A DNA stretch of 36,591 bases from JBBSHS01 sp038232515 (GTDB lineage Bacteria > Actinomycetota > Acidimicrobiia > Acidimicrobiales > JAUJNH01), in the NCBI GenBank assembly GCA_038232515.1, contig JBBSHS010000019.1, positions 1 through 36,591 of the forward strand, read 5' to 3'. The translations under genes were made by a program, and so were the position numbers. Shown piece by piece: positions 15,167-22,987 of the stretch. Under the pieces are notes generated by a model, which searched no databases, had not been told where the DNA came from, and worked only from the letters and a program-made list of their open reading frames with translations. How positions within the stretch are numbered: position 1 is the stretch's first letter; each line of letters opens with the position of its first letter.

Positions 15167-16575
15167 GCCGCCCACCACCCGCACATCCCATGGACGCCGG
15201 CGCCGGGCGGGGTGGACGACGAGCACAGGTAGGCATTCATCCCGGCCACGGGCAGGTCGTAAGGGTGGGTCGACAGCACCGGCCGGCCCACCAGCTGCAG
15301 GCCGCCGTGGGAGCCGCCGGCCACGTCGCCGCCCACCTCGTTGGCGTTGTGGCGCTCGAGGTCGTCCGGGAACATGACGTGGCGGCCCAGCACCCGGTCG
15401 CCAAAACCGGGGGCGAAGCGCTCGATCTGGTCCTCCACCGCCGTGGTCATGTCCACCCCCGAGCCGTTGGGGACGTGGCAGTAGGCCCAGAACGTGTGCT
15501 TTCCGGCCGGCGCCCGGGACGGGTCGAACAGGCTGGGCTGGGCGCACAGCACGTAGGGCCGCTCGGGATGGCGGCCCCGGGCCACCTCCCGCTCGGCCGC
15601 CGCCACCTCCTCCAGGGTGCCGCCGAGGTGGACGGCGGCGGCCCGGGCGCAGCCCGGCGCCTTCCAGGGCACGGGGCCGTCGAGGGCGTAGTCGAGCTTG
15701 AACGACCCCGGCCCGTACCGGAAGCGCTCCAGGCGGGCCCGGTAGCCGGCCGGCAGGCGGTCGCCGGCCACGGCCACGACCTGGCGGGGGGTGAGGTCGA
15801 AAAGGACGGCCCGGGCCGAGGGAAGGTCGGCCAGGGACGCCACCGGGTGGCCGGTGACGACCTCGCCGCCCAGCGTCGCCAGGTACGAAACCAGGGCGTC
15901 GGCGATGCGTTGGGAACCGCCGCTGGCCGCCGGCCAGCCGACGGCGTGGGCGCTGGCCGCGAAGGTGAGCCCGAACGAGGCCGTGAGGGGCGAGCCCAGG
16001 TCGAGGATGGCATGGGCCGCCAACCCGGCGAAGAGGCCCCGGGCCGCCTCGCCTTCGAACATCCTCCGGGCCAGCGGCGCCGCCGGCCACAGCGCCCGGA
16101 GGCCGAAGCGGGCCATGAGCACCGGGTGCGAAGGCGGCCGCAGCAGCGGGGCCAACAGGGCGTCGGCCAGGTCGTCCCAGCGCTCGGCCAGCGGCCCCAC
16201 CAACCGGCGCCAGGCCCGGCCGTCGTGGCCCCCGAGACCGTCGGCGGTGGCGCCGATGGACCGTTCCAGGACGGCGGCCGTGCCGTTGGGCAGGGGGTGG
16301 GCGGCCGGCGCTTCCGGGTGCGACCAGGCCAGGCCGTGTTCGGACAGGGGCAGGCCGGCGAAGAAGGGCGAGGCGGCACCCAACGGGTGGATGGTGGAGC
16401 ACACGTCGTGCACGAACCCGGGCAGGGTGAGCTCCTCAGACCGGGTGCCGCCCCCGGCCCGGTCGGCCGCCTCCAGCACCACCACCGACAGCCCGGCCCG
16501 GGCCAGGGCCACGGCCCCGGCCAGGCCGTTGGGGCCGGCCCCCACCACGACGGCGTCGACGTCGGGCGCGCTCAT
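15139..16575 (-). CDS. FAD-dependent oxidoreductase, phytoene-desaturase-like
   Basis: This 478-residue protein starts MSAPDVDAVVVGAGPNGLAG, an FAD-binding Rossmann motif (GxGxxG), followed by VVVLEAADRAGGGTRSEE, which is typical of the phytoene desaturase/amine oxidase group. The C-terminus again contacts FAD in such proteins (here near STPPGAGVHGMCGWWAAQAA). The family carries out dehydrogenation, isomerisation or saturation of carotenoids and other lipids; many actinobacterial copies have no known substrate. No other carotenoid genes are visible in the window. The ATG overlaps the stop of the upstream FtsX-type permease gene by 4 bp (ATGA), so it is translated from the same mRNA. The 3' end overlaps the convergent hydrolase gene by 28 bp. 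Family call sure, substrate unknown. Confidence 0.9.
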   Translation of the reverse strand: MSAPDVDAVVVGAGPNGLAGAVALARAGLSVVVLEAADRAGGGTRSEELTLPGFVHDVCSTIHPLGAASPFFAGLPLSEHGLAWSHPEAPAAHPLPNGTAAVLERSIGATADGLGGHDGRAWRRLVGPLAERWDDLADALLAPLLRPPSHPVLMARFGLRALWPAAPLARRMFEGEAARGLFAGLAAHAILDLGSPLTASFGLTFAASAHAVGWPAASGGSQRIADALVSYLATLGGEVVTGHPVASLADLPSARAVLFDLTPRQVVAVAGDRLPAGYRARLERFRYGPGSFKLDYALDGPVPWKAPGCARAAAVHLGGTLEEVAAAEREVARGRHPERPYVLCAQPSLFDPSRAPAGKHTFWAYCHVPNGSGVDMTTAVEDQIERFAPGFGDRVLGRHVMFPDDLERHNANEVGGDVAGGSHGGLQLVGRPVLSTHPYDLPVAGMNAYLCSSSTPPGAGVHGMCGWWAAQAALRRLG

Positions 16576-18080
16576 TGGGCTCGCAGGACGGTAGCCGGGC
16601 GCAGCCTGGCCGCCACCCAGCCGGGGGCGCCGGCCAGCAGGTTGACCAGCACGACGGTGGCCAGCACCACGACGACTACGTCCCCGACCGGGATGACCGC
16701 GGCCGAGCGGCTCCCGAGCTGGCCGACGACCAACGCCCACGACCAACGGCCCAGGGCAATGCCGAGGGGCAGCCCCGCCACCAGCGCGATGACGGCCACG
16801 GTGGTGGCCTGCCAGGCAACGGTGGCCGTCACCTGGCGGCGGACGAAGCCGAGCGTCTTGAGCACGGCCAGGTCCTGGCGCCGGCGCCGGATCGTCGTCA
16901 CCAGGGCGTGGCCCATGACGCCGGCACCGAGCACGACGAGCAGGGCGGCGAGCACGAACGGCAGCCCCCCGACGCGGCGCAGGTTGCCGACCTCGTCGGC
17001 GGTGGTGAAGCCCAGCACGATCCCGGGGAAGTCACGCTCCAGGCTGGCGCGGGCGGCGCCGCGGTCCACCCCCGCGGCATAGCGCACCAGGAAGAGACTG
17101 GGAGGAGCGGCGTCCGGAAAGAGCTGCCGGGCGGCGGCGCCCGTGACTATCGCCCCCTTGTTCATACCGCTGGCCGCCATTCCGGGGGGCGGGGTGGTGA
17201 CGGCCCGGCCCACCACCCGCACGGTCATCCGCCGATCGCCGGCCTGCGCCTCCACGGTGTCGCCCACATGGTGGCCGATGGCCGCCAGGGTGGCGCTGCC
17301 AACGAGGATCTCGTCCGCCTGCCTGGGCTCGCGGCCCTCGACGACGGTCGGGAACACCTCACCCCTCTCCGAGTCGATGGCGGCAGCGTCGACCTGGTGC
17401 CCGGCCAGGCGCAGGCCCGAGGTGAAAACCACGCCGGCGAAGGACCCGACGGCCGGGTTGGCGCCCAGCAGTGGGATGTCCCTGGAAGCCACGTCGCCCT
17501 GGCTGTTGGGATTGCCCACAATCACGTCCCAGTTCCAACCCTGCTGCCGGGGGTTGCCGGCCAGGGCACCCAGGCTCGTGCCGAAGATCAGCGCCGCCAT
17601 GACGCCGGCCACCGCCGCCGCCGCCACCACCATGGCGCCCCGAACGGCCACGGCGGCGCCGTTAGGGCCGGGCTCCAGCGACAGCCGCACGCCGGTGGCG
17701 GCGGGTGCCGGGAGCCCGGCGCCGGCCAGGGCGTCGGCCACCCGCGAGCGCCGGACCGGGGCGGCGCCGGCGTGGGAAGCCGTCGCTGCCGTCCGGGCCA
17801 CCCGCCAGGCCGACAGCCCCGCCCGCAGGAGCACCAGCACCAGGGTCAGCGCCGCGCCGGCGGCCAGCACCCCGACGTCGACGGAGACGCCCGGGCGGAT
17901 CTCGGCTGTGGCGGCCAGGCCGATGGGGAACAGCGGCGAAAGGGCCACGGCCACGGCAGGGGCGAGGACGGCGGCGGCGAGGGCCACGAGCATCGCCCGG
18001 CACAGCGCCGCCACGGTGAGCTGGGTGGTCGTCATGCCCAGGGCCCGGAGGGTCTGGTGGTCGCCGGCGTCCAGCGCCAC
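16572..18080 (-). CDS. FtsX-type ABC permease, C-terminal part of a frameshifted gene
   Basis: This is the downstream 502 residues of a permease whose N-terminal part is encoded at 18032-19042 in another frame. It starts ALDAGDHQTLRALGMTTTQL, which in the intact paralogues directly follows the third-from-last segment of the first unit. It holds the rest of the first FtsX unit (helices such as ALVAALAAAVLAPAVAVAL), LSLEPGPNG..., a second extracytoplasmic MacB-like domain and the last three helices with the family stretch RRRRQDLAVLKTLGFVRRQV, ending VLRAQ. Together the halves would give a protein of about 820 residues. A single missing base near 18095 explains the break. If the shift is real the transporter is dead; if it is a sequencing error the gene is intact. 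The stop overlaps the start of the oxidoreductase gene. Confidence 0.75.
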   Translation of the reverse strand: MALDAGDHQTLRALGMTTTQLTVAALCRAMLVALAAAVLAPAVAVALSPLFPIGLAATAEIRPGVSVDVGVLAAGAALTLVLVLLRAGLSAWRVARTAATASHAGAAPVRRSRVADALAGAGLPAPAATGVRLSLEPGPNGAAVAVRGAMVVAAAAVAGVMAALIFGTSLGALAGNPRQQGWNWDVIVGNPNSQGDVASRDIPLLGANPAVGSFAGVVFTSGLRLAGHQVDAAAIDSERGEVFPTVVEGREPRQADEILVGSATLAAIGHHVGDTVEAQAGDRRMTVRVVGRAVTTPPPGMAASGMNKGAIVTGAAARQLFPDAAPPSLFLVRYAAGVDRGAARASLERDFPGIVLGFTTADEVGNLRRVGGLPFVLAALLVVLGAGVMGHALVTTIRRRRQDLAVLKTLGFVRRQVTATVAWQATTVAVIALVAGLPLGIALGRWSWALVVGQLGSRSAAVIPVGDVVVVVLATVVLVNLLAGAPGWVAARLRPATVLRAQ

Positions 18081-19042
18081 CTGGCGCGACAGGGCTGGCC
18101 CACGATGAGCAGGCCGGCCAGCGCCGCCAGCCCGGCGAAGGCCAGGAGGGCGACGGCCTGGAAGCGCGTAGCCCGCTTGACGGCGACGGCGGCGGCGGCG
18201 GTGTCCGAGCCGGTCAGGATCTCAGCCTGGTCCCCGATGACGGGGCGGGCTGCGGCAGTGAAGGCATCCAGGTCGGCCAAGCCGTGGCGGAGACGGATGC
18301 GCACGCCTTCCATGCCCGGCAGGTCGTCAGGCCGGGTGCCCAGCCCGGCGGCGTACGCCCTCAGGAACGCCGGAGTCATGACGACCACGTCCCGACCCAG
18401 ATAGGACACGACGTCGTTGTCGGCACCCGGGTTGACGTCGGCCGGTGCCCGCACGACGCCCACCACCTGGAACGCGAAGGCGGGCCCGGCGGGAGGGGCG
18501 TTCACCAGGCCCCCGGTGTCCGCCGACGACTGCACCTGGTCGAGGGAGTAGGCGTGCAGGGTGACGCTGCTCCCCACCCGCAGGCGGAGGTGGCGGGCGG
18601 CCCGCTCGTTCACCATCAGCTCGGCCGGGTCGTCCACCCGGGCCTGGCGGCCGTGCAGGACGAGGTTCCGGTTCATGGTCCGGAACGCCCGCTCGTCGGC
18701 GGCGGCGAAGGACACCAGCGGCACGGCGTCCGTGCCGTCGGCCGTCCGGCTCAGGAAGATGAAGGGGAAGCGGTCGCTGTCGGCCACCTGGGGCAGGGCG
18801 GCCACCTTCTCGGCCGTGGCCGAGTCGGCCGTCTGCACGTAGAGGTGCTCGGGCCGCGAGTACCCCACCAGGCGGTCGATGGCGGATCCCGTCCGGCGGG
18901 CGCCGGCCACGGCGGCGATGACGACGCCGCCGGCCAGTGTGGCCAGCACGGCGAGGGCCACGGTGGCCCACACCCGCCGGCGCAGGCCGCGCCGGGCCAC
19001 GGCCCACGCCGCCGCCAAGGTCCGCCGGTCGCTGCCCCCCAC
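18032..19042 (-). CDS. FtsX-type ABC permease, N-terminal part of a frameshifted gene
   Basis: The GTG at 19040-19042 lies 4 bp after the stop of the cyclic-nucleotide-binding gene, with GAGGGG upstream. The protein begins with a cytoplasmic start, one membrane helix (VWATVALAVLATLAGGVVIA) and AGARRTGSAIDRL, as in the paralogues. A MacB-type extracytoplasmic domain of about 220 residues follows, then a helix (AVALLAFAGLAALAGLLIVG). Right after LLIVGQ the frame turns into an Arg/Trp-rich tail (PCRARWRWTP) and stops. Adding one C between plus-strand bases 18095 and 18096 restores LLIVGQALSRQVALDAGDHQ and joins the downstream part. In MacB-like transporters these proteins transmit ATPase motion to the periplasm or exterior rather than forming a simple pore. 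Confidence 0.75.
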   Translation of the reverse strand: MGGSDRRTLAAAWAVARRGLRRRVWATVALAVLATLAGGVVIAAVAGARRTGSAIDRLVGYSRPEHLYVQTADSATAEKVAALPQVADSDRFPFIFLSRTADGTDAVPLVSFAAADERAFRTMNRNLVLHGRQARVDDPAELMVNERAARHLRLRVGSSVTLHAYSLDQVQSSADTGGLVNAPPAGPAFAFQVVGVVRAPADVNPGADNDVVSYLGRDVVVMTPAFLRAYAAGLGTRPDDLPGMEGVRIRLRHGLADLDAFTAAARPVIGDQAEILTGSDTAAAAVAVKRATRFQAVALLAFAGLAALAGLLIVGQPCRARWRWTPATTRPSGPWA

Positions 19043-19046
19043 CGCT

Positions 19047-20039
19047 CTACCCCTCCTCGCGCCGGTGACCCCTGCTGACCTCGGTCAGGGCCTCGGGGTC
19101 GACCTCGTCGGCATCAGCCACGGCCACCTTGACCGGCGTAACCGCCCTGAGCGTCGCCGTCCTGGCCCCGCCTTCGAGCACGGCCCGTTCGCCCAGGATG
19201 GCGCCCGGTCCCACTTCGGCCACTTCGGTGCCGTCGACCTCGACGGCCAGCACTCCGTCAAGCAGCAGGAGCAGCGTGTCGCCGGGGTCGCCCTGCTCCA
19301 CGAGGACCTTGCCCGCGGCCAGCTTCTTCACCTTCGGCTTGGCGCCGGCCTTCATGATCTGGGAGGACAACTGGCGCTCCAGGGCCGTCTCTGCCACCGT
19401 CACCAGCGCCGGCGACTCCTCGTCACCCCAGGGGGTGTGGCGGCCGAAGGCGGTGCGGTACCACTCCTTGAAGTCGATCATGCCCGTCTTGGCGGCCAGG
19501 GCTCCGGCGTGGTCGTAGATCCAGTGGCGCGGGAAGGGGCTGGCGCCCACCACCTCCCAGTCCGAGGAGCCGTCCGCCCGGATGGTGAGGGCCAGTGTCG
19601 ACCAGGCCAGGGGTGCCACCACCTGGACGAACGGAGGGCGCCGGACCCGCCTGGGGGCGGGCACGCCGGTGCGCCCGCCGGCGGTCTGGACGAAGCGCAC
19701 GGCGGCGTCGGACACCTCGGGCTCGGGCTGCAGGTCAGGGAAGGGCACCGCCGCGAAGACCACCGCCTTCGGCCCCATCTGGATGGTGGTCGAGCCGATG
19801 AGGCCCCGCCCGGCGTGGCCCCAGGCCACCACCCGGCCGTCCTCCACCTCGATCCAGGCCCGCAGCTCGTTGGCGAACCGGAAGGCGTCGGCCTGGCGCA
19901 GAGCCTCCAGGTCCTCCAGCACGTCGGGCAGGGGGGCGTCGTAGTGGCTCAAGCCCATCTCGAAGGGCAGCTTGGTCATCCCCCTGATCGCCTCGGACGG
20001 GATCCAGGAGATCGAGGTGACCGAAGCCTCGATGCGCAT
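19047..20039 (-). CDS. Cyclic-nucleotide-binding domain protein with unknown N-terminal domain
   Basis: The ATG at 20037-20039 follows a strong ribosome site, GGAGGAGG, 5 bp upstream, giving 330 residues. Residues about 238-315 form a cyclic-nucleotide-binding (Crp-type) beta-roll: KVLVEQGDPGDTLLLLLDG, then a phosphate-binding cassette GAILGERAVLEGGARTATL with E284 and R293, the residues that hold the cyclic phosphate and ribose. No DNA-binding helix-turn-helix follows, so it is not a Crp transcription factor. The first 230 residues (IEASVTSISWIPSEAIRG...) are soluble and I do not recognise them. The gene is the first of a minus-strand operon with the FtsX permease (4 bp gap) and the oxidoreductase. 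A cyclase gene lies about 3 kb away on the other strand, suggesting a local cAMP circuit (inference). Confidence 0.85.
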   Translation of the reverse strand: MRIEASVTSISWIPSEAIRGMTKLPFEMGLSHYDAPLPDVLEDLEALRQADAFRFANELRAWIEVEDGRVVAWGHAGRGLIGSTTIQMGPKAVVFAAVPFPDLQPEPEVSDAAVRFVQTAGGRTGVPAPRRVRRPPFVQVVAPLAWSTLALTIRADGSSDWEVVGASPFPRHWIYDHAGALAAKTGMIDFKEWYRTAFGRHTPWGDEESPALVTVAETALERQLSSQIMKAGAKPKVKKLAAGKVLVEQGDPGDTLLLLLDGVLAVEVDGTEVAEVGPGAILGERAVLEGGARTATLRAVTPVKVAVADADEVDPEALTEVSRGHRREEG

Positions 20040-20117
20040 GTGTCCTCCTCCAGCCGGCCGGCACCTGGGCGGCGCCGGCCCTGCCTGCACCCTACGGAAC
20101 CCGCCGGTCGCGTTCCA

Positions 20118-20196
20118 GGGTGCCACCCGGCCTGGCCGGGTGGGGCAGGCCGCACCCGGGTGGGGAGGCCGTACCCCCGCAAGGGTGCGGGCGCCC
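20118..20196 (+). repeat. Hairpin repeat B, copy 1
   Basis: This segment shares long near-identical stretches with 22893-22952. It holds two hairpins: CCACCCGGC/GCCGGGTGG near 20123-20142, and CCCGCA-AGGG-TGCGGG at 20176-20191. In this copy the block GGGTGGGG-AGGCCG-ACCC is duplicated in tandem (about 20139-20177). It lies in the upstream region of the cyclic-nucleotide-binding gene, about 80-160 bp from its start. Confidence 0.75.
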
Positions 20197-20223
20197 CTGG
20201 GCCCTACGCCGGCTGCCGGCCCC

Positions 20224-20294
20224 GATATTGGGTCGTACCGTGGCCTTCAGGAGCCATTTGGGCCGCTGAAGGGCACCCGACGACCCAATTTCGG
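20224..20294 (+). repeat. Palindromic 71-bp repeat A, copy 1
   Basis: The segment is nearly identical, base for base and in length, to 22796-22866. Its ends ATTGGGTCG and CGACCCAAT are inverted repeats, and inside them GTGGCCTTCAG faces CTGAAGGGCAC with one mismatch. The whole can fold into one long interrupted stem. Similarity to the other copy extends about 25 bp to the left in weaker form. It lies between the 3' end of an FtsX permease gene and the start of the cyclic-nucleotide-binding gene, and no coding frame explains it. Confidence 0.85.
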
Positions 20295-20327
20295 TGCCCG
20301 GGGTGCGTCGGTACCAGTGGCGGCCTG

Positions 20328-21956
20328 TCACTCCGAGCGCAGGACGGCCGCCGTCGGGGTGCGGCCGGCGGCACGGGCGGGAGCGGCGGCGGCGAGGTTG
20401 GCCAGGACCAGCAAGACGACGACGAGCCCGGCCAACTCGGCGAGCGGGAGGGCCGCTCGGGCCAGTACGGACAGTTGCCGGGCGAACAGGGCCCACAGCC
20501 ACCGCCCGAGCGCGACACCCAGAGGCAGGCCGACGGCGAGACCCACGATCATGGTGATGCCCGCCTGCCAGGCCACCGTCGCCGACACCTGGCGGCGGGT
20601 GAAGCCGAGCGACTTCAGCAGGGCCAGGTCGCGGCGGCGGCGGCGCACGGCGGCGGCAAGGCTCAACCCCAGCGAGACGAGCACGGCGAGCACCAGCCCT
20701 CCGGCCAGTAGGGCCGGGGTGGAGCCCATGTGCGAGGAGTTCACGATCTCGGCCGGACGTTGTACGGGCAGGAGGACAGCGTTCCCCGGCTGCTCATCGA
20801 GTTCGTCGGCTTTGGCCGCGATCTGCTTGCCGGCGGCGGCGCGGTCGGCTCCCGGTCGAAAACGGATGAAGAGGGCGTTGGGCCCACCTCGGCCGGCCCC
20901 ATTGCGGCTGATACCGGGGATTTTGTCTGAGGGCAGGGCCGCCCCGGTCCCGAGGGAGGTGTAGGCACCGTGGCCGATGCCGACGGTGGGCAGCACCGCG
21001 CTCCCGACGATGCGCATCGGGACGGCGTGCTCTCCTCTACCCACGACCACGGTGTCGCCTAGCCGCTTGTGCAGATCGGAGAGGGTCCTGGCCCCCAGCA
21101 CGATCTCGTCGGTGGCCCGGACGGTGCGACCGGAGCGCAGGGGAGGCGAGACGGCAGCGCCCAGCTCGACGCCCAGGACGGCGAAGTTGTGACCGTCGAG
21201 CTCCACGGAGCCGAAGTACACGCCCGACCAGGCGGCGACGTCGGGGTCGGAGTCCAGCAGCGTGTGGGCCTTGGCGGTGTTGACGTTGCCGTAACCGGCC
21301 GAATCGACGACGGTGGCGTCCCACGCCCACCCGTACAGGTGAGGATGGCGGATGAGGGAGTCGAGGCTGGCCCCGAACACCAGCGCCGCCACCAAGGCGA
21401 CCACCGCCACGACTGTGCCGCCGAGGGCGGCCCGCACCGGCGCCGCAGTGCGGCCCTCGCCCGGTTCGAGGGCCAGGCGCATGCCGACCACGGCGGGCAC
21501 GGGAAGCCCGGCCGCGGCGGCCGCTCCCGCGGTCGACGACCGTGCCCGAGCGGAGCCGGCCCGGGCCGCCTCCCGGTGCGGTGCCTGGCGGGCGCCGGCC
21601 ACAACCGCTACCAGGCCGAGGCAGACGACGAGGACGGCGGTGCCCAACCCGATGGCGGCCCAGTCGAGCGAGGGGACGGGGTGGACCTCCACGAGGCGCA
21701 CCGGCCCGATGGGCGTCAGCCACGAGAGCACCCACGCCACACCTCCTGCCAACAACCCACCGACGAGCACCGAGCCGGCCGCCCCCGGGAGCCCGGTGGA
21801 CGAGATCAGGCCAGGGCCGGCACCCATGGCCCGCAGGGCGCCGAGGTCGTCGCGGTCGGCGTGCAGGAGGCGGCCCAGAGCCTGGCCGACGAGCAGGATG
21901 GTGGCCAGGCCGACCAGTGCGCCGAAGACGCCCAGGGCGACCCCCAGCGGGCGCAC
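20328..21956 (-). CDS. FtsX-type ABC permease, C-terminal part of a second frameshifted gene
   Basis: Conserved sequence in this frame actually begins near 22160 (VLSRLAAFTRRELPRALYFW), but the first usable start is the GTG at 21956. The part shown has 542 residues: helices ALGVFGALVGLATILLVGQA, LLHADRDDLGALRAMGAG, two further helices, MRLALEPGEG, the second extracytoplasmic domain, and the last three helices with RRRRRDLALLKSLGFTRRQV. It ends in AAVLRSE, the same tail as the four plus-strand paralogues. The N-terminal part is at 21806-22663 in another frame. One base appears to be missing between plus-strand 22160 and 22161. No ATPase is encoded on this strand; it would have to share the one at 24310-25041. 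Confidence 0.75.
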   Translation of the reverse strand: MRPLGVALGVFGALVGLATILLVGQALGRLLHADRDDLGALRAMGAGPGLISSTGLPGAAGSVLVGGLLAGGVAWVLSWLTPIGPVRLVEVHPVPSLDWAAIGLGTAVLVVCLGLVAVVAGARQAPHREAARAGSARARSSTAGAAAAAGLPVPAVVGMRLALEPGEGRTAAPVRAALGGTVVAVVALVAALVFGASLDSLIRHPHLYGWAWDATVVDSAGYGNVNTAKAHTLLDSDPDVAAWSGVYFGSVELDGHNFAVLGVELGAAVSPPLRSGRTVRATDEIVLGARTLSDLHKRLGDTVVVGRGEHAVPMRIVGSAVLPTVGIGHGAYTSLGTGAALPSDKIPGISRNGAGRGGPNALFIRFRPGADRAAAGKQIAAKADELDEQPGNAVLLPVQRPAEIVNSSHMGSTPALLAGGLVLAVLVSLGLSLAAAVRRRRRDLALLKSLGFTRRQVSATVAWQAGITMIVGLAVGLPLGVALGRWLWALFARQLSVLARAALPLAELAGLVVVLLVLANLAAAAPARAAGRTPTAAVLRSE

Positions 21957-22663
21957 CGCCCGCTGGGCCTGGGTGGTGATCGTCGAGTTGACCCGGAAGA
22001 ACTCAGGGGCGTCCGCACCTCCGTTCTCGTCGAGCAGGGACTGGTAGTCGCGCTTGAACTGGGCGACGTCGGCGTCGCCGTTGCGGAGCTGGAGGCCGGA
22101 CCAGAAGTACAGGGCGCGGGGGAGCTCCCGCCTGGTGAAGGCGGCGAGCCGGGAGAGGACTCGATGGCCTCTCTCGTCCAGACGCCGATCTCCAGGCGCT
22201 GGCCCACCTTGAGGTGGTGCTCCCGGGCGAGGTTGGCGTTGACGGTCACCTCGTCCTCGCGGGATGGCTGGGGCAGGCGCCCCCGGGTCGGGGTGAAGCG
22301 GTCCTGGGTGAGGTACAGGCCGTCGACGCTTCCCACCGCCTCCATGTCGGTATAGGAGGGGTCGGGCTGCCCGTCCGGCAGGAGGGGCGCGGCGTAGAAG
22401 GCCACGTAGGTGGCGGTGCGGGCGACCCGGGGGAGGCGGCCGATGGCGTCGACGACCTGGGGGTCATAGGGGCCGAGGTCGACCTGGATGTCGGACGGGT
22501 TGGTCGAATGACGGAACCGGGTGAAGGCGGAGACCGTTCTGCGGGCGCCGGCCACCGAGGCCAGGGCCACGCCGCCCATGAGCCCGAGCAGCAGGGCGAT
22601 GCCGATGTAGGTGGGGGCCCGCCGGCGGAACGACACCCGGAACCGGTACCAGACGGCGTTCAC
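21806..22663 (-). CDS. FtsX-type ABC permease, N-terminal part of a second frameshifted gene
   Basis: The GTG at 22661-22663 has a GATACT -10-like box 6 bp upstream, so it may be leaderless. The first 170 residues are convincing: FRRRAPTYIGIALLLGLMGG (helix 1), SVAGARRTVSAFTRF and an extracytoplasmic domain (DIQVDLGPYDPQVVDAIGRL...). After IGVWTREAIE near 22160 the frame becomes Ser/Pro-rich nonsense up to the stop at 21806. Restoring one base (GAGTCC to GAGGTCC on the minus strand) continues as VLSRLAAFTRRELPRALYF in the frame of the downstream part, giving one gene of about 780 residues from 22663 to 20328. The gene is divergent from the cyclase operon, with repeats A and B between them. 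Confidence 0.7.
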   Translation of the reverse strand: MNAVWYRFRVSFRRRAPTYIGIALLLGLMGGVALASVAGARRTVSAFTRFRHSTNPSDIQVDLGPYDPQVVDAIGRLPRVARTATYVAFYAAPLLPDGQPDPSYTDMEAVGSVDGLYLTQDRFTPTRGRLPQPSREDEVTVNANLAREHHLKVGQRLEIGVWTREAIESSPGSPPSPGGSSPAPCTSGPASSSATATPTSPSSSATTSPCSTRTEVRTPLSSSGSTRRSPPRPSGRCARWGSPWASSAHWSAWPPSCSSARLWAASCTPTATTSAPCGPWVPALA

Positions 22664-22795
22664 GGTGCCAGTATCGGCCCGTCGGCGCGAATCGGAAAGG
22701 GTGCCAGCCGGTGGCCGGGGCGGGGGCCAGCCCCACCCATTATGTCCGACACCTGGCCGCCCGCCGTTGGGCCCCTCCGCCGGGTGCCCGGCCGC

Positions 22796-22866
22796 GAAAT
22801 TGGGTCGTACCGTGGCCTTCACGAGCCATTTGGGACGCTGAAGGGCACCTGCCGACCCAATTTCGG
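22796..22866 (+). repeat. Palindromic 71-bp repeat A, copy 2
   Basis: Same length and orientation as copy 1 at 20224-20294. Here the end inverted repeat is a perfect 12 bp: GAAATTGGGTCG (22796-22807) and CGACCCAATTTC (22853-22864). It lies in the divergent region between an FtsX permease gene and the cyclase operon, followed by repeat B. Confidence 0.85.
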
Positions 22867-22892
22867 CGGTGGTGTCCACCGCCGATCTTCGG

Positions 22893-22952
22893 GGGTGCCA
22901 CCCGGCCTGGCCCGGGTGGGGAGGCCGTACCCCCGCAAGGGTGCGGGCGCCC
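22893..22952 (+). repeat. Hairpin repeat B, copy 2
   Basis: This carries the same two hairpins as copy 1, CCACCCGG/CCGGGTGG and CCCGCA-AGGG-TGCGGG, in the same orientation but without the tandem duplication. Here it follows repeat A, whereas in copy 1 it precedes A. Its end is close to a possible -10 (TACCCT, 22956-22961) of the cyclase operon, so it could affect that promoter. Confidence 0.7.
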
Positions 22953-22987
22953 TTGTACCCTCGGCCCGACCGGGGGATGGTGGGCGC

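Noticed and set aside
13556..16402. 948-codon open frame on the minus strand
   Set aside because: It runs antisense to the repeat protein and the MBL hydrolase and out of frame through the oxidoreductase. Its product is Arg/Pro/Gly-rich with no domain, as expected for a chance frame in very GC-rich DNA.
15190..18404. Long plus-strand open frames of 630 and 609 codons
   Set aside because: They lie opposite the oxidoreductase and permease genes, which have recognisable motifs. The plus-strand products are low-complexity Gly/Arg/Ala.
19047..20039. Crp/Fnr-type transcription factor
   Set aside because: The cyclic-nucleotide-binding domain is at the C-terminus and there is no helix-turn-helix after it.
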